Shown here: in pieces, positions 21,165 through 32,810 of the stretch
Position numbering within the stretch: the first letter of the stretch is position 1
Layout: each line of letters opens with the position of its first letter
Assembly: GCA_963573305.1 (NCBI GenBank)
Contig: OY754331.1
Location: forward strand, 90,883,434 to 90,947,433
Length of the DNA stretch: 64,000 nucleotides
From: Pyrrhosoma nymphula
Taxonomy: Eukaryota > Arthropoda > Insecta > Odonata > Coenagrionidae
Direction: 5' to 3'
The notes under the pieces: generated by a model
What the model saw: only the letters and a program-made list of their open reading frames with translations
The model's database searches: none
Told to the model about the DNA's origin: nothing
Program-made: the position numbers and the translations under genes

Positions 21165-23500
21165 TAGAATAGAATATTTTATTGATTCAGAGATTTTTCA
21201 TTGTAAAATATAGGAGAGATCACAAAAGCAAAAAAAATCATGTAAATCATGAACTTTGTATGTACAACATGGGGGATTTTACAAGTACATACATGCATAT
21301 TAATATTTATAAACAGTCTTCTAAATAGTCTTTGACACTGTAATAACATTTATCTAGCAGGAAGTTTTTCAACTGGTTTTTAAATGAGCCCCTTGAAGGG
21401 GAATTTTTTAGGCTGGCGGGTAAATGATTATATATTTTAATGGCAGAATGGAAAGGGCTTTTATTATACATGCCAGTGGAATGGTTAAGAAAATGGAGAT
21501 CCACACTGTGGCTTGTTTAGTACCCATGTATCTGGGCATTGATGGTAAAATGATTTTTGTTATCCACCAGATATAAGCATAAGTATAAAATGTATAAACA
21601 AGGAAGATTTAAAATTCTTAACTTCCTGTAATATGGTTTACAGGATTCCCTCACTTGAATGTTTGCTAAATATCTAATAGCCCTTTTTTGCATTAGGAAA
21701 ACTTTTTGGGAACCAGGTGAAGGCCCCCAGAAAATAATACCATAGGTTAAGTGGGTCTGAAAATTGCCATAGTAGACCATTTTGAGCACATCCAAATTTA
21801 TGATGCCAGCCAGATTTCTCAAAATATAACCACAGTTTGATAATTTGGAGCATAAGGTATTAGTATGGATTTTCCAACTTAAGGACTCATCGATTGTCAG
21901 ACCTAAGAACTTGGCACTGCCCACTCTTTCAATAGATTGTCCATTTATGCCTAAGACCAAATGGGGCACTTCTCTTTTTTTTACTGAATTGGATAAAGTT
22001 GGTTTTCTGTATATTTACTGATAGTTTATTCTTGCTGAACCAATTACCCATGAGTTTTAAGGAGCTATTCAGCTTGGTTTGTAATAGTTGGGAATACTTG
22101 TGACTTACTGCTAGGGTTGTATCGTCTGCATAAAGTACTATATTCTCCTTTGAAACACTATTTGGTAAGTCATTTGTATATATCAAGTATAGAAGGGGTC
22201 CGAGGATGCTGCCCTGAGGCACTCCTATATTTGTTGTCTCAAGGGAGGAAAGGTAGTCTGAAATCACATTATCCTCATCAATGCCCTCAATTGCTACTAT
22301 CTGTTTTCAATCCTTCAGATACAATTCTAACCATTTATGTATTTGGAATGCCCCTGATTCCATAACGTTCACATTTTGCTAGGAGAATTTTATGGTCCAC
22401 TGTGTCAAATGCACGAGTTAGATCATTAAACACACCAACTGGGTACTCATTAGTGTCCCAGGATGTCATAATCTTGTTTAATAAACTCACGAGAGCATCA
22501 TTTGTACTTTTACCTTTCTGGAAACCATATTGCTCAGCATGCAAGATTTTACTTTCAGTGAAAAAGCTTGTAATCCTGTCTCTCATAATAGTTTCAAAAA
22601 TTTTTGAAAAGTTTGATAGTAAGGAAACTGGGTGGTAATTGTTTATATCATTCTTGTCCCCTTTTTTATGAATCAGTTTGACTTAACCATTTTTTAGATG
22701 GTCAGGAAATTCATGATGGATTGATTTATTATAAAAGTTAATGGCTTGCTTAAGGCAAGTGAACATTTTTTTATGATAATCACTGGGATTTCGTCAAAAC
22801 CTACAGAATTTTTACATTTCACTTTTTAATATACTTCAAAACCTCATCCTCTGTTACTGGGATAAGGGCCATAGAAGACTGTATATGCTGGCAGTGCTGG
22901 GCATTTGAAACACAGTTCTCCCTATTTGTTTTTGTAAGTCCAGGGGAACATTGACTAAAAATTTGTTTGCAAATTCTGCCACTTGTTTGGGTTCTGATAG
23001 GCTAATATTTTCTTCGTTTCTCAATGTAAGATTCTCTTTTCTCATAACTTTTCCACCAATAATGTTATTTACTATTTTCCATGAAGTTTTGGTTACATTA
23101 CTCAATTTATATATCAATTCATTATAGTAGTTTTTCTTTGCTTCCATCAGAAAGGTCTTATATTTTTTTACGTTTGGAATTGTTTTTTATAGTCTGGATA
23201 TTTCTGCCAACTTTTGGATTCACATAATTCCCTAAATTCGGCACTGGCTGCTTTGACGTCTTCAGTCACCCAGCTTTTACTTCTATTGTTAGGATTTATG
23301 GGACTTTTTTTCCTTGGGAAGCACTCTTCAAATATAAGCTTAACATTTAGTACAAAATGGGAATACATTTCTTGAGCATCATTTAGCTCATATAGCAAAC
23401 CCCAAGGCATTTCGCATAACTTTTCATAAAAAGATATACTCTGTCTCTTGGATAATGCCTATTAATAATGAAGCCCAAAATATTGGTAGGGATACATAGT
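21165..23500 (-). mobile_element. 5'-truncated Jockey/CR1-like LINE
   Basis: The minus strand encodes, from right to left, the linker, the reverse transcriptase and the C-terminal region of a LINE ORF2. At the 3' end (left edge) the minus strand reads AATAAAATATTCTATTCTAT, a poly(A)-like signal followed by short ATTCT repeats, as in LINEs that end in simple repeats instead of poly(A). The endonuclease and ORF1 are missing, so it is a typical truncated insertion in the ATPase intron 16286-24211. Confidence 0.88.
21307..23410 (-). pseudogene. LINE ORF2: reverse transcriptase and C-terminus, several frameshifts
   Basis: Pieces in order on the minus strand: linker (SKSWVTEDVKAASAEFRELC at about 23250; KTSWKIVNNIIGGKVM at about 23060); RT motif YHPVSLLSNFSKIFE (about 22620); EQYGFQKGKSTNDAL (about 22520); catalytic motif A FNDLTRAFDTVDHKIL (about 22410); VPQGSILGPLLYLIYTNDLP (about 22200); catalytic YADD as LYADDTTL (about 22130); then SAKFLGLTIDESLSWK (about 21900) and the post-RT region down to SAIKIYNHLPASLKN (about 21410). 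Both catalytic Asp-containing motifs are intact, but at least four frame changes split the ORF. The sequence style fits the Jockey/CR1 group. A finer clade call needs a tree. Confidence 0.88.
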
Positions 23501-24211
23501 AAATCAGTATTTATCTTAAACTGGTGATATAAAAAGGGAAGAAGTTTTCACAATAAATGAAAAAGTCTGGCTGGCTCGGATAGGGAGGATAGCATAGCAT
23601 AGTCCTTTCATCTTCATCCGTGAATGAAATCTTTGTTGATGAATGACGAGATTTTGTCACTGTCGAGGGTTCCGGTATCGCCTGGACTTACGCTTTACTG
23701 GGGGTGGTCAGTGTAATCAATATTAATTATTGCTGAATTTGTATTAGTTAACCTTATTGTTTGCAATTAAATTTGGTAACAATTAAAATGATTGCTTTGA
23801 TCGTTCAGTCTTCGCATACTGCTTTTTGGAGATAATTTAATTTCCGAAAGGCATTGTGTTGAAAGTGGAGGTGGTGTAGAATACAGCGAAAAATTGAAGA
23901 AAAAAGTGAAAAGATATCCTATCTACAGAATGTCTTTCTTTTCTTCTGGAGAACATATCCCTTGTGCTAGCTGGGGGCTGTTTACAATGCTTAAACAGTC
24001 ATTTACTCTATGCATTTCGTCTAGAACTATTCATTGCCTTTAAACATCAGAAGAGAAGCAACCAGAACAGTTATCATTTTTTGTGTATGCTTGGTGTATA
24101 ATATACGGTAAATACTGCATTGAGGTCTTAAAGTAGTGCCCTAAAAGTATTCTGGCTTTTTGAGATAATTCTTCAACCTGGTTAAAAGTTTTTAATTTTT
24201 CTAATAAACAG
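23501..24211. other. intron DNA, nothing recognised
   Basis: No supported ORF or repeat. It ends in the acceptor TTTCTAATAAACAG of the next exon. Confidence 0.5.
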
Positions 24212-24463
24212 ATCAGTCAGAGGAGTGACCCTTCTTCAATTGTACTGAATTTGTCTGCTGTCGATGAACCAGTCCATCTGGCTGTTGAAGGCTCAACTTG
24301 GTCATTTATTCACACTCACTTCCCTGATCTGGTGTCCGAGATTGTGCTGCGAGCAACTGTTTTAGCACGCATGGCACCTGAGCAGAAAGCTCAGTTGGTA
24401 TTATCCTTGCAGAAATTGGACTACATTGTTGCCATGTGTGGAGATGGAGCTAATGACTGTGGG
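24212..24463 (+). CDS. ATP13A3: P5B ATPase exon C: end of P-domain with GDGANDCG
   Basis: 84 codons, phase 0 at both ends. It reads ISQRSDPSSIVLNLSAVDEP, then LRATVLARMAPEQKAQLVLS and DYIVAMCGDGANDCG. The MAPEQK segment and the GDGxND motif (Mg2+-coordinating Asp residues of the P-domain) are fully conserved. The following exon supplies ALK, giving the family-typical GDGANDCGALK. The donor is GGG|GTTTGT (GT at 24464), and the next intron is only 91 bp. Confidence 0.95.
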
Positions 24464-24554
24464 GTTTGTATTTTTTAATAAATGAAGCACAATGTTTAAA
24501 TGTATAGCAAGAGAAAGTGGTGTAGGGTTCATTGATGTGCTATGATAATTTCAG

Positions 24555-24761
24555 GCTTTAAAGGCTGCCCACATTGGAGTATCCCTCTCAGAAGCTGAAG
24601 CATCAGTTGCTGCACCATTTACTTCTAAGGTGCCAAATGTGACATGTGTTCCTGCTCTAGTTCGTGAAGGTCGCTGTGCCCTTGTTACTAGCTTTGCTGT
24701 ATTTAAATATATGGCCCTGTACAGCATGGTTCAGTTCATATCGGTTCTGTTGCTGTATTCC
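24555..24761 (+). CDS. ATP13A3: P5B ATPase exon D: hinge and transmembrane segment 5
   Basis: 69 codons, phase 0 at both ends. ALKAAHIGVSLSEAEASVAA follows directly on the GDGANDCG motif, then PFTSKVPNVTCVPALVREGR and CALVTSFAVFKYMALYSMVQ. The last is the start of membrane segment M5, with FISVLLLYS at the exon end. The acceptor is AATTTCAG and the donor is a perfect TCC|GTAAGT. Confidence 0.96.
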
Positions 24762-26120
24762 GTAAGTATCTTAAGTACCCCTTATTTATACTTTTCTAAG
24801 GACCCTAGAAAATGTGTAAATTGTAGGAAAGTGCAAATAGTGGGAAAAGGAGAAGATTCAAAAGGCACCGAAGGAAAAGTTAATATCCAATTTACTGGCG
24901 GACTCTGGCACAGGTGTCACTAAGGTGCGCGAAAAATACAAACCAAAGCAAGTTGTTGGACTGGATCAAAATCGGATGGCACAAGTGACCTTCAGAAGTG
25001 AATAACAATTTAACTAATGTGGTGGATTAAGGATTGCAAGAGGGAACAAAAAATGTAAAAATATTTGGTTAAAAAAAAACGTAAGCGCACCACTGTGAGC
25101 AAGGACAGGAGGCAATTAGCACCGGCAGCATCATATTCAGGAATATCATATTTTAGGTGGTTTGTGACCTGACTAAATTGCTTCGAGAGGGAGCTTAAGG
25201 GGGCCATTCAATAATTATGTCCAGCATGAAAGGTGGGGAGGGGAGGAGGCCTCTTCTTACTGTCTCACAAAGGGGGGCATGAGAATCGAAGATGATCTTG
25301 CGTAAGACTTTGTTTACATGTGAGATCGTACTTGTATTACCATTTTAATAATCATCATCTCGTATATTTTTAGAACTGCAAGCATGTATTTACTATGAGC
25401 TAGTGTGCTCCATGAGTCTCAGAAGTTAAAAAAAAAACGCGAGGTATAATTTTCCAAACAACACAGCCTCAGATTCCTTGTGATGAGCGTAATACATTGT
25501 GATTGTGAATTTTAACACTACTAGGCAAATATCGCAATACGGATATACAAAAAGGATACATTGTATGTCTGATTGACAACTAAATAATTAAGATTCACTA
25601 CTGAATGTTCCACGAATTGATGGGGGTTATTCAGTGCACGTCAGCAACAGACATCAGCTTTAGTTGGTAAAATAAATGGCGGGAATGACTGGCCGATAAA
25701 TGTAAAGGTAGAAAAATAACGAGATTTTCCTATCCCAATTTCTCCCTGTTACGAAAATTCCCTGACTTTTCCAGAAATTCTAAATTCCCTGATGATCACC
25801 ACTGATTTAGATATTTTTGGAATCTAAGAACAAAATCCAAAAATCTAAATAATTTTATGGAGAATCTAGAAATGTGGATTATTTGTACTTTGGGTACTTC
25901 CAAAAAAAATGGTATCTTATTCCTTGGATTTTACTTGCAATAGTGTTGAAGAATTAGGTTATGTTGAAGTTCTGCTTAATGCTAAATCACATTAGTAAAT
26001 TTGAGATTTTATTTTATGTACTAGGTTTTTACCTGAAGCATTAACAAAGTGGTGTATTTTGAATGTGCTATAGGTAGCTAATAGATATGTTTTTGTTAAT
26101 AATTTTTATTGCTTTTTCAG
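24762..26120. other. intron of the ATPase, with a decayed repeat fragment
   Basis: At 25741-25800 the minus strand carries CTGGAAAAGTCAGGGAATTT-type words like those near the ends of the 10125-11502 element, so a diverged fragment of that family is likely. A G-rich stretch at about 25200-25280 looks repeat-derived but was not identified. Confidence 0.5.
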
Positions 26121-26366
26121 CATAAGACCAACTTGGGAAATACTCAGTTTCTATACATAGATTTGGTTGTAACAACAAGTTTGGCTGTTTCAATGGGAAG
26201 GACTAGCCCTATTGAAGGACAACTTGTTAAAGCTAGACCTACTTCCACGCTTGCATCAGCGGCAACCATCATTCCAGTTTTACTCCAAACTACCTTGGCT
26301 GCATGCATTCAGTATAGTGCCATCCTCTTTCTTTCTACTCAAAAATGGCAAGTGAATTATGCTACT
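26121..26366 (+). CDS. ATP13A3: P5B ATPase exon E: membrane segments 6-8 region
   Basis: 82 codons, phase 0 start. HKTNLGNTQFLYIDLVVTTS corresponds to the family's lumenal loop and M6. It is followed by LAVSMGRTSPIEGQLVKARP (cytosolic loop), TIIPVLLQTTLAACIQYSAI (next membrane span) and STQKW, equivalent to the QPW-type motif. The acceptor is GCTTTTTCAG. The donor used here, GCTACT|GTATGT (GT at 26367), leaves phase 0. An alternative, CAA|GTGAAT at 26352, also leaves phase 0. Neither joins in frame to the exon at 32279, which needs two bases, so the 3' end of this exon is the weakest point of the model. Confidence 0.85.
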
Positions 26367-27070
26367 GTATGTCATTTAAATTAAATCAGATAACTTACTC
26401 AAAGCATAGCATCAATAATTACAATGATTGATTGTGTAAATGATCATTGAAGTTCTTAATGTCATGATTGAAAGTTTACATAGATATATTACAATATTTT
26501 TAATAGCAATGTAGTTCAAATTAGGTATCTTGATTAAGTTTAAAGTTTAGAGTGCATTTCAGGTGCTTAAGAGATGTTAAGTGAAGTGTTTATGTTATGG
26601 TCTCGGGGATCATTGAATCCCCAGGCTTCATCCCACTTGTTGAGAAAGGACAATTGAAAGTTATGTTCCTATATTTTAGGGGTAAATGTGGTAGATAGCT
26701 TGGCAATGCCCATGAGGGTTCAAGTCCAGTTCAAATCTTGGTATTGCTATCAATGCATCACGCCAGCTAAATGTCTTTTTCACCATTGTAAAACTTACCT
26801 ATTGCCACCAAATTCACATCACTTGTCATGCCAATTATGGGAACACATACTATTCTTCCACTTACTTAATTAACCCATTCCTTTTCAACACCAAGCTGTC
26901 AAACTTGAGATGTGACTTTTTTCTCGCAGCTATCTTAGAAAACTCTCCCTGTTCCTCCCATTCTCCTTAGGTGGTGCAGTACTCTACCAGTTTATTCTCT
27001 TCGCTGTACACACCCACCCCATGATTTCTTCCGCCTTTAACTTAAACTATCCCTGCTTCACGATGTGTTT
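26367..27070. other. ATPase intron, first part, nothing recognised
   Basis: AT-rich. A small exon needed to restore the reading frame may lie somewhere in 26367-32278, but I could not identify it. Confidence 0.4.
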
Positions 27071-27084
27071 TACATTACCTCTTC

Positions 27085-27256
27085 CCCTACCATTCCACAC
27101 ATTCTACCGCACTTATCACCGCACATTCCCCTTGAAATGGACGTTTCACACACAAACCCCACCTAACGACGCTTTTTACTCAACCTCTTTCCCTACCATT
27201 CCACACATTTGACTGCACTTTCCACTGCACATTCACCTTCAAATGGTACATTGACC
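27085..27256. repeat. 106-bp tandem repeat, about 1.6 copies
   Basis: CCCTACCATTCCACACATT begins at 27085 and again at 27191. It is followed each time by CGCACATTCCCC/CTGCACATTCACC and a TTGAAATGG/TTCAAATGG word. It runs directly into the minisatellite. Confidence 0.75.
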
Positions 27257-27785
27257 ACACAATCACTACACCACCCTCCAACCAACAAGCAACTCGGGGG
27301 ATTTTTTTCTTTAACAAAATACGCTACAAAATTCACCACGCTAAAACTACTCCACCTTCCAATCACCAACCCACTCGTGGGATTTTTTTCTGAAAAAAAA
27401 TACGCTACAACATTGACCACACTAAAACTCCTCGACCTTCCAATCACTAACCCACTCGTGGGATTTTTTTCTTTAAAAAAATGTTACAAAATTGACCACA
27501 CTACAATTACACCACCCTACAATCACCAACCCACTCAGGCGATTTATTGCTTTAAAAAATATGCTACAACATTGATGAAACTACACCCCCCTCCAATCAC
27601 CAACCCTCTTGAGGGATTTTTTTTTCTTTTAAAAATACGCTTCCACATTTCTGACACTACAACTACACCTCCCAACAATCACCAACTCAATCCAGGGATT
27701 TTATTCCTTAAATAAATACGCTACAACATTGCCAACACTACAACTGAACCCCCCCCAATCACCAACCCACTTGGGGGATTTTTTT
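27255..27785. repeat. minisatellite, about seven units of 72-84 bp
   Basis: Units share CCAATCACCAACCCACT, a variable CGTGGG/GGGGG step, then GATTTTTTTCTTTAAAAAAA and TACGCTACAACATTGACCAC. GGATTTT-type landmarks fall near 27300, 27382, 27461, 27540, 27614, 27697 and 27776. Units differ by substitutions and small indels, so the array is not recent. It is open on the + strand from 27209 to 27715, probably by chance. Confidence 0.85.
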
Positions 27786-28592
27786 TCCTACTGCATTTTG
27801 CCTTTCTCACCACCCAGAAATACCTTTTTCGCGTTTGAAAATGCTACCTTGATGGGGGGGCGGGGTAAGGTCATATTTCAGTCGTGAAATTACTCAGTTT
27901 CCGTCTACTGGGACTTCTGAAAACCCCTCACTATGGTGTCAAAATCTAACGAAAAAGTCCGAAATTTGGTCATTTTCACACATTATTTTCTCTAAGACTA
28001 TGTTTCCCACGGGTATGTTCCTAACATTTCCTACATGCTCATTGCTTATCCTATCATGTGCTATCACTCTAATTTCCCTACCTTTCCCAGGTTTTCGTAA
28101 AAAAAATGTTCCATGGCATGACACTTAGATAGGTTTACCCAAATCTTTTCTGGACAATACCTTTATAAAGCCTTGCTTCTTGTTTTTCCCTGGGTATCAG
28201 AACTTTGATGGAAACTTTGCATAATGTAAAAGAGCTATATTCCCATCCTGAGTACATTGAATTTTGCCAGTCAATGGGATTAGTCTGATGTTATGCCCAC
28301 ATAACATGTCAAACCAATCCTTTGCACATGGGTGACTAAATTAAACCATGGAATAACCTTAATATGGTGGTACACAAAAATGTTTTGAAGTTAATGGTCT
28401 CGACTATAAAGAAGATGTCCTACATCTAATCTTGTTATACATTCTCACCAAAATTAATATTCAAGGACTTAGCTAAACTTATTATCATTTATCCAAAATG
28501 ATTTGCTACTTTCAATTTTGGATTGCATTAGAAATCTAAGCTAAATGTGAACAATCACTCAATGAATTTGTCACCACATTATTCATTTAGGA
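27786..28592. other. ATPase intron, nothing recognised
   Basis: No supported ORF or repeat boundary up to the hAT target duplication at 28593. Confidence 0.5.
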
Positions 28593-28600
28593 ATTGTTAG

Positions 28601-31600
28601 CAGCGTCGTAGCTAGAGACTGGCCAGGCAGGCGGCTGCCAGGGACTCAGGGGGGTGCACTTTGCAGACCCACAGCCTGTGGGCCACTGGGGCACGGGCAC
28701 ACAAAATTAAAACATGATGCTAACTCACATTTAAAAAAAACTTGATTACGATAGGCTAGGTTAGGTTACTATAAATGTGGAATTACGATAACCCTCAGGT
28801 TAGGAACGAAGCCCCTAACTTAACTCACAAAATTTGTACCGAACCCTAAATAAAAAATAATGTTGTCATACTCGTACATAATCATTGGCTGTTTTTCCAC
28901 TCTCCGGCGCACAGCGACCAAAGCGGCCAGGCAGCACGCGTGCCAGTGCCAAACTGTGTGTGGTCAGCTGGCCATACTCTGTGAAAACGACCAGTGAGCG
29001 TAGCAAAACACTGTGTGGGGAATCCACACAATTTATTCGTTCTGTTTTTTAGACATGTAGTTTTAAAGTCAGTATAGTGCAATACATGTAAGTTATAATT
29101 TTAGTTAATAGTTATGTTATTTTAATTTTTTGTGAAGTGAACACAGAACATTGTTCTTAAGTATTTCCAATCTAGTCAAGATATTTCAGTTATTATGTTT
29201 GTTTATTTATAATGCCACCACTGAAAAAACCGGCTGGTTCCGAATTCCGAAAGATCAGAAGTGCACGCAAAGAGAAACAAAAGAATTTAGCCCAAACATT
29301 AAGTAAATGGATATCGTCGAATCCAGAACAAAGTAGTGCCGCTAGTACATCGCAGAAACAAACTGAGACCACAGCTTCTTTTATAGAAGATGTTGATGCC
29401 CCACTGGATAGACACAAAGAAATGAACAATAGTGACATTGAGGATGAAGCAGATTTAGATGAAAAAGAAAATCATGGTATGCATTGATTAATATATAATA
29501 TTTAGTAGTTGGTTAGGTGTAACAGGTAAAAGTTTTATTTTATACCATCATTTCAAACCACATTCATAGTCTTACAATCACTTTTTTCAGGCGTTGCACC
29601 GATATTGGATATTTTGGATTCTGAAGTTGCTCATTTTGATAAGCCAAGGTGCATAAATTATTATGACCCTGGGTTATGGCCCAAGATAGATGACAAGGTT
29701 AGGTGTTGTCTCATTGAACATGGACCAGAGCAAGGAAAAGTCAGTGATTTTAGGCTTTTAATGACTGATGATGGCAGAACTTTTTCAGCTGATTGGTTTC
29801 AGAAGACCTTGTCAAATAATGATGACGTAGAGAGGAAGTGGCTTATTTACAGTGAAAACATCAAATCTATATTTTTTTTACCCGGTTTATTATTCGGTAT
29901 GAAAGAAACAATATTTTCAAGAGGTTTTCATGATTGGAAACATTTAAATCCAAGAATAGGAGAACACTGTGGAATACCATAAATATTATGAAATATGGAA
30001 AGAAATAGAACTGAAACTGATAAAATGTAAAACTTTAGATGAGGTACAATATGGTATATCTGCAGAAAAAGAAAAGTGTGGATACATCTAAAAGTAGTAA
30101 TAGACGTAGTACTGTTTTGTGCCAAAAACAACCTGGCACTGAGAGGAGTGGAACAAATTGGACATCGTAAATCTGGTATATTTTTGAATACTGTTGAACT
30201 CCTGGCCAAACACAATCCACAAATGAAAGAGCATGTGTCCTCAATTACAAAAGGAAGCCTGTCGTACTTCTCACCAACTATACGAAATGAAATAATTTCT
30301 GCATTAGGATCAGCAGTCAAAAATAAAATACTGCAAGCAAAATATTACTGTATCTCATTTGATTGTACTCCATATATCAGCCACCAAGAACAAATGTCAG
30401 AAATTGTGCGCTATGTAGATAGAAATAATGGAATGTGTACGGTTGAAGAAAGTTTTTTAGCTTTTACAAAAACTGATGAAAAAACCGGCAGTGGACTTAC
30501 TGACGAAATTGTTAATAAATTACGTCAAGATGGTCTTATACTATCAGACTGTAGGGGATAGTTGTATGACAAAGGTGCTAACATGGCAGGTAAATATCAA
30601 GGTGTTCAAGCGTGAATCTTATAACTGAACATGCCAGATTTGTACCATAGTTGTAGTACCACTCACTAAATTAAGTTGGAGCACAGCATCTTGTGTAACA
30701 CCAGAAATGACTACGTTTTTCGTCACAGTGCAAAATATTTTAAATTATTTATCCGGATCAATTGAATGTTGGCAAGCTCTATCAAATTTAAAATTGACTT
30801 TTAAGGGTCATTCTGATATGAGATGGTCATCAAAATATAATTCAATTAACGCATTGCATACTCAACTGCCGCAAATAATGAATACCTACATTACATACCT
30901 TTGCGGAAGGCACAGAGGAGAAGAGGAAATATACAGCCGATTCTGTATATTCAGCTAAAGTCATTTTTAAAATGATTAATTTTAAATTTATTTGTTTATT
31001 GGTAGTATAGGATCATCTTCTTAGAAGTATTGACAACGTTAATCGCATTTTACAAGAAAAAAGCAGTTTCCATTGAGGTTGCATCATAACACTTGCGGAA
31101 CCTAGTGGATTTATTGAATGATTTCGGAAAAAAATCAAGGAGAGCAGTGTATTAATTCAGTAAAATATCTAGAAAACAAACTATCGATAGAACTGGAATT
31201 TTCTAAAAAGGGTAAATGAAAGGTCAACACAATGTTCGACGAAAGAGCCAAGAATGATGCAGCCATAATGACTCCCCTTCAAAAGTTTAAAATTCAGCTT
31301 TACTGTGCACTAGACATACTTATTCAGCAAATAGGATGGAGATTTCAAAGTTTAGCTGCCGTAGCTTTAGATTTTGGTTTCCTAACAGGACTTTCGTTAC
31401 ACAAAACCTCTACTGAAGAACTAAAGAAACCTGCAGCTGATCTTGCATTGTAATACAAAGATGATTTAAATGCCAACAAGTTGTGTTTAGAGATTAAAAA
31501 CTACAAACACTAAGTTAAATCATTATTGCCTGCTTAACTAAAATCCAGATTACACTGCACTTCTTATTTGCCATGAAGAATATGGCTTAGTGACCAGTTA

Positions 31601-32072
31601 TCCCAATATAGGGATTGCATTTCGTCATGCACTGACGCTACCTGTGACTTCTGCCAGCTGTGAAAGATCTTTCAGCAAATTAAAATTAATACAAAAATTT
31701 TACGATCACAGATTGGACAAGAACATTTGAGTAATCTCGCTATACAATCGAGTACGACATTGCAAAAAGTATTAATGTAAACAATATTATTGTCAAAATG
31801 GCCTCAGAAAAAGCCAGAAAAGTAAAATTTTAAGAGATTTTATAATGCCTAAATGAACGAACTTGTGAATTGTATTGTTTCCCTTCCTACATAATTCTAA
31901 GTAAAAACTAATTTTATGCTTAAATGTATACGTAACATAAATTACACTTTCAAAGTTATTGTGTTGTTTCTCTTCCTAGAAAATAAGTCTTGGGGGGTGC
32001 AAAATTCCAATCTTGCCAGGGGCACTCATGACCCTGATGCCCTCATGACCCACCCGCATGACCATGACACTG
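28601..32072 (+). mobile_element. hAT transposon (3472 bp) with perfect 8-bp target duplication
   Basis: ATTGTTAG flanks both ends (28593-28600 and 32073-32080). The ends are imperfect inverted repeats: CAGCGTCGTAGC on the left, and CAGTGTCATGGT as the reverse complement of the right end. It is full length in outline, with the transposase on the + strand. It lies 206 bp upstream of the ATPase exon at 32279, in the intron whose exon phases do not match. A terminal fragment of the same family is at 11948-12020. Confidence 0.96.
29212..31790 (+). pseudogene. hAT transposase, ZMYM1-like type (TTF finger, DUF4371, dimerisation domain), broken
   Basis: Order on the + strand: basic/acidic start 29212-29487 (MPPLKKPAGSEFRKIRSARK); an apparent intron ending TTTTTTCAG (29590); a TTF-type finger region 29605-29982 (DPGLWPKIDD, FSADWFQK, RKWLIYSENIK, FHDWKHLNPR); the DUF4371-like part 30076-30561 (SLSYFSPTIRNEIISALGSA, ISFDCTPYISHQEQMSEIVR); YDKGANMAGKYQGVQA at about 30565; KGHSDMRWSSKYNSINAL at about 30810; and the C-terminal dimerisation motif SYPNIGIAFRHALTLPVTSA then CERSFSKLK at about 31600-31690. 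Stops and frameshifts separate the blocks. In the finger, the positions that are Cys in relatives (CFPC-type) read FFLPG, so zinc binding is lost too. A tail of the same protein family is clear, the copy is dead. Confidence 0.88.
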
Positions 32073-32278
32073 ATTGTTAGTGTGATGTTTTCTAGACATT
32101 TTTATAAATTGAATCATGCATTTATTTTGTTAAAAAGGTTTACCCTTGCTGTAGTAATGCATGTCTAACCACATTAAGATTAACTCAAATATGTTAACTT
32201 TACTGTGATAGTAATTCTCCCAATTGTCAAAAGGAGAAATTCTTATGTATAAGTGCTTTGAATTTTGCATTTTTGTAG

Positions 32279-32427
32279 GTTTCTGCCAGTAGTTCCAGCT
32301 GCAGGACAAGAAATAGTAATTTGCTGGGAGAATACAGTAATATTTTGTGTCAGCTCATTTCAGTATCTGATTCTTGCGACTGTATATTCCAAAGGAAAAC
32401 CACACAGGAAACCTCTGTACACCAATA
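32279..32427 (+). CDS. ATP13A3: P5B ATPase exon F: ENT motif and next membrane span
   Basis: The exon reads FLPVVPAAGQEIVICWENTV, then IFCVSSFQYLILATVYSKGK and PHRKPLYTN. The ENT...F.S.FQYL and SKGKP.RKP signatures are characteristic of P5B C-terminal membrane segments. The acceptor is ATTTTTGTAG (ends 32278) and the donor is AATA|GTAAGT. The reading frame requires two bases from the upstream exon, which the exon at 26121 does not supply. It ends one base into a codon, matched by the next exon. Confidence 0.9.
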
Positions 32428-32544
32428 GTAAGTCAACGACAATTAGCATTGTGTTGTGGTTTGTCAGTCTAGTTGCAATGTGATGTGATAATTTTAATGA
32501 AGATTTTACAGCAAAAATACTCAAGTGGAGTTTCTATTTTTTAG

Positions 32545-32729
32545 CTTGGCTTCTGATTTCTATCCTGGTCCTCACCTTCAGTACAATGTTACTGACTTTG
32601 TTTCCACTTGAACCGGTGGCATCTTTCTTTGAACTTGAGAAATTCTCTGGAGACATGCAGGAAATGTACTTCAGGTTTTATTTGCTTGGATTACCATCGT
32701 TAAATCTTTTGCTAGCAGTTTTTGTGGAG
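32545..32729 (+). CDS. ATP13A3: P5B ATPase exon G: last membrane spans
   Basis: It completes a Thr codon, then WLLISILVLTFSTMLLTLFP (membrane helix), a short loop with EKFSGDMQEMYFRF, and YLLGLPSLNLLLAVFVE (final helix). It runs from the acceptor TATTTTTTAG to the donor GAG|GTATGT. Phase 1 in, phase 0 out. The intron before it is 117 bp. Confidence 0.93.
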
Positions 32730-32810
32730 GTATGTTCAAGTTATGTTTACGACTGATGTGTTGCTCAAATATGGCTTAAGTGTTTATTTTCCTCTAACTT
32801 TGTTTTACAG

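Noticed and set aside
27209..27715. 168-codon ORF as a possible gene
   Set aside because: Entirely repeat-coded by the minisatellite, lies in an ATPase intron, and has no splice or start support.
29605..31453. hAT coding blocks as a domesticated host gene
   Set aside because: Stops and frameshifts, lost zinc ligands, and intact transposon ends with TSD point to a dead transposon.
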